NCBI RefSeq assembly: GCF_947500995.1 | Contig: NZ_CANMUA010000001.1 | Span: 248,001-312,000, forward strand | DNA from: an uncultured Serinicoccus sp. | Lineage (GTDB): Bacteria; Actinomycetota; Actinomycetes; Actinomycetales; Dermatophilaceae | Reading direction: 5' to 3' | DNA length: 64,000 nt | Part shown: piece after piece, positions 9,557 to 17,687 of the stretch | Layout: each line of letters begins with the position of its first letter | How positions within the stretch are numbered: position 1 is the first letter of the stretch | Made by a program: the position numbers and the translations under genes | Notes under the pieces: model-generated | What the model was told of the DNA's origin: nothing | Seen by the model: the letters and a program-made list of their open reading frames with translations, nothing else | The model's database searches: none

Positions 9557-10455
9557 GCACCGTCGGACAGGCGCTGCTGGAGGCGACGCGGGTCGCGGGC
9601 ACCGCGCCGGGGGTGAGCGACCCGGGTGAGCTGGCCGGTCGCCTCTACGCGCAGTGGTACGCCGCGCCGGTCACGCCCGCGCGGGAGCCGGTCGGGCCTC
9701 CCCTGGCCAGGCTCCTGGACGCCCGGCTCCTCGCCGTGGGCGGGTGGCGGGCGGTCACGGTCCGGCGGCTCGACCCGGGCGGGGGGCTGGTGGTCCGGGA
9801 CCCCGGTGGCCGCCACCACGCCGTGCTGCCCGGCCGGTGGACCCGTCCGTCGGACCCCGGGGAGACCGCCAGGACCAGGACCTCGCTGCCGCCCCGCGAG
9901 GGCCAGCAGGTCCTGGTGCCGCCCGTCGGTGGCCCGGTCCTGACCGACTCGTGGTGGCGCACCTGGGCCACGGGGTGGGTGCACCCCGCACCCCCCGGTC
10001 CGCTGACCCGGGTCTACCTCTGCCCCCGGCTGGACCACCTCGTGCACGTGGTCGGTCGGGCCGTCGAGGCGCTCGTGCCGCTGCGCGGCGCGTGGCTGCT
10101 CAAGTGCGCCGTCGACGACGCGGCCCTGGCGCGCCCGGACCGGGTCGTCGTCTACGTCCCGGACCCGGCGGCGCCGGCCGCGCTGGCGGCGCTGGAGGAC
10201 GCGACGCGCGGGTGGCTCGAGCCGCACACGCCACCGCTGACCCGGGTGCACGCCCCGGGCCTCGGCTGGGCGCAGGACGACGGTGACGGCGCCAGCTTCG
10301 GGGAGAACCGGTGCGCGGCACTGGCCCGGGGGCTGACGGCGTGGCAGCAGGCCGGGCGCCCGCAGGAGGCCGAGCCGATGGCCCGACGGGCGCTGCGCGA
10401 GGCCGGTCTCGACGACCGGCGGCCGCACCTGCGCCGGGCGGGGTCGGCGTCGTGA
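9553..10455 (+). CDS. HopA1-family (T3SS effector HopA1-like) protein, class V LanY-like
   Basis: LYAQWYAAPV near N-terminus, RVYLCPRLDHLVHVVGRAVEAL, WLLKCAVDDAALARPDRVVVYVPD and GLGWAQDDGDGASFGENRCAALARGL characteristic of HopA1-family proteins; ATGA coupling. Confidence 0.8.
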   Translation: MSTVGQALLEATRVAGTAPGVSDPGELAGRLYAQWYAAPVTPAREPVGPPLARLLDARLLAVGGWRAVTVRRLDPGGGLVVRDPGGRHHAVLPGRWTRPSDPGETARTRTSLPPREGQQVLVPPVGGPVLTDSWWRTWATGWVHPAPPGPLTRVYLCPRLDHLVHVVGRAVEALVPLRGAWLLKCAVDDAALARPDRVVVYVPDPAAPAALAALEDATRGWLEPHTPPLTRVHAPGLGWAQDDGDGASFGENRCAALARGLTAWQQAGRPQEAEPMARRALREAGLDDRRPHLRRAGSAS

Positions 10456-11741
10456 GCGCGCCCCGGACGAGCCCGCACCGCGGCGGGGGCGGGACCGACG
10501 TCGCCAGCAGCGCGGCGAGCAGCCTGGAGACGCTCGCCCGGGCGGCGACGCAGGCGGTCGTGGACGCCACCCTGCACGACGGCGGCCGGGTCGGCTGGGT
10601 GACCTGGTCGCGCACCGACGCCGCCACCACCGCCCTGCACGTCGCCGGGCCCGAGGTCTACGACGGCGACGCCGGCGTCGCGTGGGCGCTGAGCCTCCTG
10701 GCGCCCCTGCACTCCCGGCCCGAGGAGGCGCTCGCCCTCGCCCGGGCAGCCGTCGCCGTCCCCGCGCGTGCGCCCGGGACCGCCGGACTCCTGGACGGCG
10801 CTGCCGGGGTGGCCCTCGTGCGGGCCGCGCTCACGGGGGCGCCGGCCGCCGCCCCCGCACCCGGGTCCCTCACCGGCTCCGCCGACCACCTCGACGGGTT
10901 GTCCGGGCTGCTGCTCGCGACGGTGGGGCTTCGTGCGTCACCCCGGGGGACGGCCGCCGTCGGGCGCGCGCTGCTCGACTGCGGTCGGGCCGACGGGGAG
11001 GGATGGTGCCATCCGGGGCCGCCGGACGGGCACGGGGCGGCGGCCCGGCCGCTCACCGGCCTGGCGCACGGCAGCAGCGGCGTCCTGCTCGCCCTCGGTC
11101 ACTGGCTGGCGACGGATCCGGCCCCCGCTCTCGCGCGCGCGGCGCGCGAGCGGTTCCTGCGGACCTGGCTCTGGGAGAGCGCCTGGGTCGACCGGGTGCT
11201 GGGGTGGCCCGACCTGCGGGACGAGCCCCCGGCCTACCCCGTCCTGTGGTGCCACGGCGCCGCCGGGGTCACCGCCGTCCGCCTGGAGCTCGGCCGGCTG
11301 GCCGACGCGGGCGTCGACCTCGGGGTGCCCACGACGGCGCTGCGCAGCCAGGCCGACGCGGGGCTCCTGCTGTGCCGCGAGCAGGTGGAGCTCATGGCCG
11401 AGGCGGCCCGCCGGCAGCTGGCCGACACCGGGCCGGTGTCGGTCCGGGTCGACCCCCATGACGCCGGGCTGACGCTGTGCCACGGCCTCGGGGGTCCGCT
11501 GGACGTCCTGGCCTCGGCGGCGGCAGACGGCGACACCGTGCACCTGGAGGCCGCCCGCGAGGCGGTGCTGCAGGTGGCCGCGCTCCTCGGCGAGGACCCG
11601 CACCTGTGGCCCACGGGGCAGCGGACCCGTGGCGGCTACGGGTTGTTCCAGGGCCTGTCGGGGACGGCGCTCGTCCTGGCCCGGCTGGCGCGTCCCGAGC
11701 TCGGGCTGCCCTCACCGGGGCTGTTCGGCGTCCCGGTCTGA
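10452..11741 (+). CDS. LanC-like cyclase
   Basis: LTGLAHGSSGVLLALGHW, VLWCHGAAGVTAVRLELG, LTLCHGLGGPLDVLA: conserved His, first Zn-Cys and Zn Cys-His motifs of LanC; GTGA coupling with the upstream gene. Confidence 0.88.
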   Translation: MSAPRTSPHRGGGGTDVASSAASSLETLARAATQAVVDATLHDGGRVGWVTWSRTDAATTALHVAGPEVYDGDAGVAWALSLLAPLHSRPEEALALARAAVAVPARAPGTAGLLDGAAGVALVRAALTGAPAAAPAPGSLTGSADHLDGLSGLLLATVGLRASPRGTAAVGRALLDCGRADGEGWCHPGPPDGHGAAARPLTGLAHGSSGVLLALGHWLATDPAPALARAARERFLRTWLWESAWVDRVLGWPDLRDEPPAYPVLWCHGAAGVTAVRLELGRLADAGVDLGVPTTALRSQADAGLLLCREQVELMAEAARRQLADTGPVSVRVDPHDAGLTLCHGLGGPLDVLASAAADGDTVHLEAAREAVLQVAALLGEDPHLWPTGQRTRGGYGLFQGLSGTALVLARLARPELGLPSPGLFGVPV

Positions 11742-11745
11742 GCGG

Positions 11746-12189
11746 TCAGCCCTGGGCCGGGAACCAGATGGCGATCTCGCGGTCCGCCGACTCCGGGCTG
11801 TCCGAGCCGTGGACGATGTTCTGCTGGACCTTGAGCCCCCAGTCGCGACCGTGGTCGCCGCGGATGGTGCCCGGCGCGGCCGCGGTCGGGTCGGTCGCCC
11901 CCGCGAGGGACCGGAAGCCGGGGATGCAGCCGTGGCCCTCGATGATGGCGGCGGTGACCGGGCCCGAGGACATGAACTCCAGCAGCGGCTCGTAGAACGG
12001 CTTGCCCTCGTGCTCGGCGTAGTGCGCCTCGAGCTGCTCGCGCGAGGGGCTCACGACGGCGAGGGCGGCGAGGGTGTAGCCCTTGGCCTCGATGCGGCGC
12101 AGCACCTCCCCCGACAGTCCGCGACGGTAGCCGTCCGGCTTGACGAGGACGAGGGAGCGTTCGGTCTGGGGCGGGGTCGTGTCGGTCAC
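11746..12189 (-). CDS. ndk: Nucleoside diphosphate kinase
   Basis: ERSLVLVKPDGYRRGL, LAGATDPTAAAPGTIRGDHG, NIVHGSDSPESADREIAIWF. Confidence 0.96.
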   Translation of the reverse strand: MTDTTPPQTERSLVLVKPDGYRRGLSGEVLRRIEAKGYTLAALAVVSPSREQLEAHYAEHEGKPFYEPLLEFMSSGPVTAAIIEGHGCIPGFRSLAGATDPTAAAPGTIRGDHGRDWGLKVQQNIVHGSDSPESADREIAIWFPAQG

Positions 12190-12225
12190 GGGGACCAGGG
12201 TATGCCGTGCCCGGCGCCCCCCGGG

Positions 12226-13056
12226 TCAGGGCTGCAGGACCCCGGCACCGAGCAGCCCGAAGAGCACGAGCGCCAGGACGATCCGGTAGACCATGAACGG
12301 GGTGAAGGTGTGGGTGGTGATGTAGCGCATGAACCAGGCGATCACGGCATACCCCACCGCGAACGCGAGGACGGTGGCCACACCGATCGCGCCCCAGCCG
12401 GTGCCGGAGCCGATGGCGTCGCCGGTGGCCACCTTGACCAGCTGCAGCCCGCCCGAGGCCAAGACCGCGGGGATGGCCAGGAGGAAGGAGTAGCGGGCGG
12501 CCGCCTCCCGGGTGAAGCCCATGAAGAGACCACCGGCGATCGTGCCCCCGCTGCGCGAGACCCCCGGGACGAGGGCCAGCGCCTGCCACAGCCCGAACCC
12601 GAGGCCCTGGCGCCAGGTCAGCTCGGAGAGCTCGCGCTCCTGGCGCCCCACGCGCTCGGCGGCCAGGATGACCAGCGCGAAGACCAGGAGCATGGTGGCG
12701 GTGAGCCACAGGCTGCGCAGGTCGGTCTCGATCCAGTCCTGCAGGAGCAGCCCGAGGATGCCGATGGGCAGGGTGCCCAGGATGACCCACCAGCCGAGCA
12801 CCGCGTCCGGGTCGTTGCGCGGGATGCGGCCGGCGAGCGAGGCGAACCACGCCCGGACGATCCGCACGATGTCGCGCCAGAAGTAGAGCAGGACGGCGGC
12901 CTCGGTGCCGAGCTGGGTGATGGCGGTGAAGGCGGCGCCCGGGTCCTCCTGCCCGAGAAGCCGACCGACGATCGAGACGTGCGCGCTGGAGGAGATCGGC
13001 AGGAACTCGGTGAGGCCCTGGACGATCCCCAGGACGACGGCGCTCAGGAGGTCCAT
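12226..13056 (-). CDS. uppP: Undecaprenyl-diphosphatase
   Basis: [61 protein letters not shown]. Confidence 0.96.
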   Translation of the reverse strand: MDLLSAVVLGIVQGLTEFLPISSSAHVSIVGRLLGQEDPGAAFTAITQLGTEAAVLLYFWRDIVRIVRAWFASLAGRIPRNDPDAVLGWWVILGTLPIGILGLLLQDWIETDLRSLWLTATMLLVFALVILAAERVGRQERELSELTWRQGLGFGLWQALALVPGVSRSGGTIAGGLFMGFTREAAARYSFLLAIPAVLASGGLQLVKVATGDAIGSGTGWGAIGVATVLAFAVGYAVIAWFMRYITTHTFTPFMVYRIVLALVLFGLLGAGVLQP

Positions 13057-13059
13057 CGG

Positions 13060-13443
13060 TCAGCTCCCCTCCTCGTCCTGCGCGGCCCGCTCCGCGGTCA
13101 ACCGGTCCATCCGGATGCCCTGGGTGAGACACAGCCACCACAGGAAGCCGAAGAGCCCGGCGACCACGAGCATCGCGGGCAGCAGCAGCCCGGTCGCCAG
13201 GGTGAGCAGCTGGGCGAGCCAGCCGAGGGCGACCCCCCACCGGCTGCGCATCGCCCCGGCGGCCACGACGCACAGGGCGGTCAGCGCCAGCCCGCCCCAG
13301 AGGTAGGCACCCGCCCGGGGGTCGTCGGTGGTCTGCCCCAGCCGCCAGACGACCAGGGCGCCGAAGAAGACCGACAGGGCCTGCGCGAGCAGCGTCGTGG
13401 CGCACAGACGTCGGGTGAGGGTGCCGGGAGTCACGCCGGTCAT
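13060..13443 (-). CDS. DUF4233 family membrane protein
   Basis: TRRLCATTLLAQALSVFFGALVV...; four TM helices; lies in the ndk/folC neighbourhood. Confidence 0.8.
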   Translation of the reverse strand: MTGVTPGTLTRRLCATTLLAQALSVFFGALVVWRLGQTTDDPRAGAYLWGGLALTALCVVAAGAMRSRWGVALGWLAQLLTLATGLLLPAMLVVAGLFGFLWWLCLTQGIRMDRLTAERAAQDEEGS

Positions 13444-13542
13444 CCTCCCAGACCACGCCTGGGTGGCCTCTCAGCAACCCGCCAGCACCACCGCATACCC
13501 TGAGGTCGACACCATGGCCCGTCGCAGACCAGGAGCGCCCTG

Positions 13543-14175
13543 ATGCCCCGACCCGACCGCACCCCCGCGGCCTCCGACCGTGCCGCCAAGGCGGCCAAGA
13601 TCCAGAAGGCGGGAGCCGCCGCCGAGCGGCGCCGCGGCGCGCTCATCTGGGGGTCCGCGGTCGCCGTGGTGGTGCTCATCGTCGGCGCCGTCGTCTTCGC
13701 GGTCGTCCGCGACTCCCCGGCGCTGGGTGACCTCTCAGCGGTGGAGGAGTTCGAGAACGCCGGGGCCAACCACGTCAACGAGGCGATCGAGTACGACCAG
13801 ACGCCACCAGTCGGCGGCCCGCACCACCCGGCGTGGTGGAACTGTGGGGTCTACGCCGAGGAGATCCCCAACGAGCACGCCGTGCACTCCATGGAGCACG
13901 GGGCGGTGTGGCTCACGTACCGCCCGGATCTCCCAGCCGACCAGATCGACATCTTGACCGAACTCGGCGGGGAGGACTACATGCTGGTCAGCCCGCTCGC
14001 CGACCAGGAGAGCGCGGTCGTTGCCACCGCATGGGACCACCAGCTGACTCTGGACACCGTCGACGAACGAACGCTGCAGGCCTTCATCCGGGAGTACAAG
14101 CAGAGCCCGGACACGCCAGAGCCCCTCGGTGTCTGCACCAACGGCACCACTACCGACCTGGTGGCGCGTCAGTGA
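13543..14175 (+). CDS. DUF3105 family membrane-anchored protein
   Basis: TM helix then NHVNEAIEYDQTPPVGGPHHPAWWNCGVYAEEIPNEHAVHSMEHGAVWLTYRPDL. Confidence 0.88.
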   Translation: MPRPDRTPAASDRAAKAAKIQKAGAAAERRRGALIWGSAVAVVVLIVGAVVFAVVRDSPALGDLSAVEEFENAGANHVNEAIEYDQTPPVGGPHHPAWWNCGVYAEEIPNEHAVHSMEHGAVWLTYRPDLPADQIDILTELGGEDYMLVSPLADQESAVVATAWDHQLTLDTVDERTLQAFIREYKQSPDTPEPLGVCTNGTTTDLVARQ

Positions 14176-14957
14176 GTCATCCTGCGGTCGAGCAGCAGAA
14201 GGGGTCGGTAGCCGACACCATGCCGCGGGACCGCTGGCGCACCTTCGGCGCCCCGGCGCTCGCGGTGGTGACCGTCGTCGCCCTGTGCCTCGGGGTTCTC
14301 GTGGGGTGGCTGGCCTTCGGTGAGCGGACCCCTCCCGACGACGGCGCGGACGCGGGCTTCGCCCGTGACATGAGCGAGCACCACGCCCAGGCGGTGCAGA
14401 TGTCGATGCTGGTCATCCCGCGCACCGAGGACGAGGACGTCCGCCGGCTGGCGGTCGACATCGGCACCAATCAGTCCGCGGAGCGGGGCGTCATGGCCAC
14501 GTGGCTACGGGATTGGGGGCTGCCACTCGCGCGCGGCGAGGAGCGGATGGCGTGGATGTCCATGGAGGGCATGGCGGGCCACGACCACGCGGCCATGGAT
14601 GACCTCCCAGAGGGCGTGCCGATGCCCGGTATGGCGTCGCCCACCGAGATCCAGGAGCTCACCGACGCCTCCGGCGAGGAGGCCGAGGTGCTCTTCCTCC
14701 AGCTCATGACGACCCACCACATCTCGGGCGTGGAGATGGCCGAGGCCGCCGTCGCGCAGGCCACGCAGCCCGAGGTGCTGCTGGCGGCGCAGAAGATGGT
14801 CGACGCGCAGGAGGGCGAGATCATCCTCATGCGCGACATGCTCGCCGAGCGCGACGCCACGCCCCGTGAGGACGTCGACGCCTGGCTCGCGGCGCAGGAG
14901 GCGCAGGTCGAAGACGCCCCCGCACCTGCCCCTGGAACCGGCGGGCACGACCACTGA
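14172..14957 (+). CDS. DUF305 family protein, Met/His-rich, membrane anchored
   Basis: GFARDMSEHHAQAVQMSMLV, FLQLMTTHHISGVEMAEAA; Met/His stretch WMSMEGMAGHDHAAMDDLPEGVPMPGM; overlaps DUF3105 stop. Confidence 0.9.
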   Translation: MSHPAVEQQKGSVADTMPRDRWRTFGAPALAVVTVVALCLGVLVGWLAFGERTPPDDGADAGFARDMSEHHAQAVQMSMLVIPRTEDEDVRRLAVDIGTNQSAERGVMATWLRDWGLPLARGEERMAWMSMEGMAGHDHAAMDDLPEGVPMPGMASPTEIQELTDASGEEAEVLFLQLMTTHHISGVEMAEAAVAQATQPEVLLAAQKMVDAQEGEIILMRDMLAERDATPREDVDAWLAAQEAQVEDAPAPAPGTGGHDH

Positions 14958-15061
14958 CGGCCGCGCGTCACCCGGTTGCGGTTGCGGGGCGCCCGAGCAC
15001 GGACGATGCTCGACCCGGGGCTGCGGACCCGCAGCCCCACCACGACTGGAGGGTGGATGCG

Positions 15062-15376
15062 ATGAGCACGCAGGACAACGACCCGTTCGAGGACGTCCCC
15101 GAGGCGGGCCCGGTGAGCACGGGCGACGCGGACGGCCACGCCGGCCCCGGTGGTGACGGTGGAGCCGACGGCAGCGCCGACGGCCACGCCGGACCTGGTG
15201 GCGACGGAGGTGCCGACGGTGGCGCGGACGGTCACGCCGGACCTGGTGGCGACGGCGGAGCCGACGGTGGCGCCGACGGCCACGCGGGCCCCGGTGGTGA
15301 CGGCGGTGCCGACGGTGGCGCGGACGGTCACGCCGGTGCCGGTGGTGACGGCGGAGCCGACGGTCCCGCCGAGTGA
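15062..15376 (+). CDS. Repeat peptide: about 23-aa N-terminus plus 5 x 16-aa DGHAGPGGDGGADGGA repeats
   Basis: MSTQDNDPFEDVPEAGPVSTGDA followed by five 16-residue repeats; stop overlaps the JmjC start; ggagg-type RBS upstream. Confidence 0.8.
   Translation: MSTQDNDPFEDVPEAGPVSTGDADGHAGPGGDGGADGSADGHAGPGGDGGADGGADGHAGPGGDGGADGGADGHAGPGGDGGADGGADGHAGAGGDGGADGPAE
15131..15370 (+). repeat. 5 x 48-bp tandem coding repeat
   Basis: gacggccacgcc... units at exactly 48-bp spacing, 15131-15370. Confidence 0.95.
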
Positions 15377-16659
15377 CCGACGCACGACCGCACGTGGTGA
15401 GGGCCGGGCGACCGGCCCTCACCCGGCTCCTGGGCCGCCTCGACGCCGACACCTTCGCCCGCGAGCACTGGGGGCATACCCTCCACCTCGCCGCGGTCGA
15501 GGAGCGGGACGGCGACGAGTTCGCGGACCTGTTCTCCCTCGACGCGGTCGACGAGCTCGTCTCCGACCGCGCGCTGCGCACCCCCTTCCTGCGGGTGGCC
15601 AAGGACGGCTCGACGCTGCCGGAGTCCACCTTCACCTCCTCCGGCGGTACGGGTGCCGGCATGCCCGACCAGGTCGACGACACCCGGCTGCTCCGGCACT
15701 TTGCCGACGGGTCGACCCTGGTGCTGCAGGGGCTGCACCGGACGTGGGGACCGATCCGGGCGTTCGCGGCCGACCTGGCTGACGACCTCGGCAGCCCGGT
15801 GCAGGTGAACGCCTACATCACACCCCCGGCGAACCAGGGCTTCGACGACCACTACGACGTCCACGACGTCTTCGTGCTGCAGGTCTCCGGCACCAAGCGG
15901 TGGTCCCTGCGCGAGCCCGTCCTGCCGCAGCCCTTGCGCAGCCAGCCGTGGACCGACCGCCGCGAGGAGGTGGGCGCCCGCGCGCAGGAGCCGGCCTTCC
16001 TGGAGACCACGCTGCGTCCCGGGGACTGCCTCTACCTGCCCCGTGGCTGGATCCACTCCGCCCGGGCGATGGGTGAGGTCAGCGCCCACCTCACCATCGG
16101 GGTGCACGCCTGGACCCGGCATCACGTCGCGCGCACGGCGCTCGACCTCGTGGGTGCCGGTCTCGGCGACGAGGCGGGCGTGCGGCAGAGCCTGCCGCTG
16201 GGGGTCGACCTCTCCTCCCCCGACGGCTGGGGCGAGGACGTCGAGCAGGTCCGGGCCGCCCTCCTGCGACGGCTGCGCGACCTGCCCGCCGAGGACCTCG
16301 CCGCCGCGCTGGAGACCGGCCACCGGCGCAGCACCCGCCCGGCTCCGGTCCGCCCGGTGGCCCAGGCCGCCGCCGCCGAGCAGCTGCGCGCGGACGACGC
16401 CGTGGTGCTCCGCCGCCACCTCGAGCCCGCGCTGCGGGACGACGGCGGCCGGGTGAGCCTGATCTCGCGGGTCGCCACCTTCACCCTGCCCGCGGCCTAC
16501 CGGCCGGCGCTGGAGCGGCTGCTGGAGGCGGAGCCGGTGGTGGTCCGCGACCTCGGGGCGCTCGCCGGCCTGGACGACGACGCGGCGCTCGAGCTCGGGC
16601 GCGGGCTGCTGCGCCGCGGGGTCGCCGGGCTGCCGGGCCCGACCGGCCGGACCGGATGA
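15373..16659 (+). CDS. JmjC/cupin 2-oxoglutarate Fe(II) oxygenase (YcfD/ROXA-like)
   Basis: GFDDHYDVHDVFVLQVSGTKRWSL (HxD) and GDCLYLPRGWIHSA (distal His). Confidence 0.88.
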   Translation: MTDARPHVVRAGRPALTRLLGRLDADTFAREHWGHTLHLAAVEERDGDEFADLFSLDAVDELVSDRALRTPFLRVAKDGSTLPESTFTSSGGTGAGMPDQVDDTRLLRHFADGSTLVLQGLHRTWGPIRAFAADLADDLGSPVQVNAYITPPANQGFDDHYDVHDVFVLQVSGTKRWSLREPVLPQPLRSQPWTDRREEVGARAQEPAFLETTLRPGDCLYLPRGWIHSARAMGEVSAHLTIGVHAWTRHHVARTALDLVGAGLGDEAGVRQSLPLGVDLSSPDGWGEDVEQVRAALLRRLRDLPAEDLAAALETGHRRSTRPAPVRPVAQAAAAEQLRADDAVVLRRHLEPALRDDGGRVSLISRVATFTLPAAYRPALERLLEAEPVVVRDLGALAGLDDDAALELGRGLLRRGVAGLPGPTGRTG

Positions 16660-17687
16660 CCGAGTCCTTCCGCTGCTCCGACGCCGCCCGCGAGCGCGGC
16701 GACCCGGTCCTGGGCACCGCTCCCCCGCAACCCCGGCTGCTGCTCGTCGAGGTGCCGGGCGGCTGGCCCGCGGACGCGATCGCGGCGCTGCCGGCGGAGG
16801 TCCGCGACGACCTCGTCCGGGTGATGACGACCGGCTCGGCCCGGCTGCTGCTCGTCCGGCGACCGGGAGGGCAGCATCGTCCCGAGGGGCCCTGGCAGTG
16901 GTATGCCGTGGACCCCGCGGCGACCCCGGGCGCCCGGGTGGTGGGTGGCACGTGGTCCACCGGTGCCGATCTCCGCGCGGCGGCGACCTCGGCGCTCGCC
17001 GGGGTCGCCGGGGTCGCTGCTCAGGGCCCGGGCGTGGTCGACGAGCAGCTGCTCCTGGTCTGCACCCACGGGCGCAAGGACGTGTGCTGCGCGGTGCGCG
17101 GGCGGCCGGTGGCCGCCGCCCTCGGCGAGATCTGGCCTGCCGAGGTCTGGGAGTGCTCGCACACCGGGGGCGACCGCTTCGCGGCCAACCTGCTCATGCT
17201 GCCCGACGGCGCGTGCTACGGCGGGCTCGACGCCGACGAGGCCGCCGGGGTCGTGCGCGGGCACCGGGCGGGGACGCCGGCGGTGGACCACCTGCGCGGC
17301 CGCATCGGCCAGGACCGACGGGTGCAGAGCGCCGTCGTCGCCGCCCTGGGCCGCTGGGCGGTGCCCTGGGACGGCGTGCGGCCGGTCGGTGCGCCCCAGG
17401 TGCTGCCCCCGGCCGAGGGGGACGGGGCGGTCGCCGGGACCGAGGACGTCGTGGCCCGGTGGCGCACCGACGTGGCAGTCGAGGGGCACGGGCTCTGGCG
17501 CGCCTCGGGGGTCGAGCGCCTGGCCCCCGCCCAGCGGCTCACCTGTCGTGCCGCCCAGGCCGGGTCGGTCCGGGTGCCCGAGGTGGTCGGCTGGAGCGCC
17601 CTGCCCGAGGCTTTCCGCGGGAGCGCCGCGTCCGAGGCCGTCCCCGGGAGCGCCGCGCCCGGGTCTGTCCCGCCGGACCTGCGCTAG
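16656..17687 (+). CDS. Sucrase/ferredoxin-like (Apd1-type thioredoxin-like Fe-S) protein
   Basis: LLVCTHGRKDVCCAVRGRPVAAAL...VWECSHTGGDRFAANLLMLPDGACYGGL; ATGA overlap with the JmjC gene. Confidence 0.88.
   Translation: MTESFRCSDAARERGDPVLGTAPPQPRLLLVEVPGGWPADAIAALPAEVRDDLVRVMTTGSARLLLVRRPGGQHRPEGPWQWYAVDPAATPGARVVGGTWSTGADLRAAATSALAGVAGVAAQGPGVVDEQLLLVCTHGRKDVCCAVRGRPVAAALGEIWPAEVWECSHTGGDRFAANLLMLPDGACYGGLDADEAAGVVRGHRAGTPAVDHLRGRIGQDRRVQSAVVAALGRWAVPWDGVRPVGAPQVLPPAEGDGAVAGTEDVVARWRTDVAVEGHGLWRASGVERLAPAQRLTCRAAQAGSVRVPEVVGWSALPEAFRGSAASEAVPGSAAPGSVPPDLR

Noticed and set aside
1816-11741. Integrative mobile element or prophage
   Set aside because: No integrase, transposase, tRNA target duplication or phage structural genes were found; only the backbone interruption suggests acquisition.
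15131-15370. Non-coding minisatellite
   Set aside because: 48-bp unit keeps reading frame, has an RBS and upstream ATG, and its stop overlaps the JmjC start; more likely coding.
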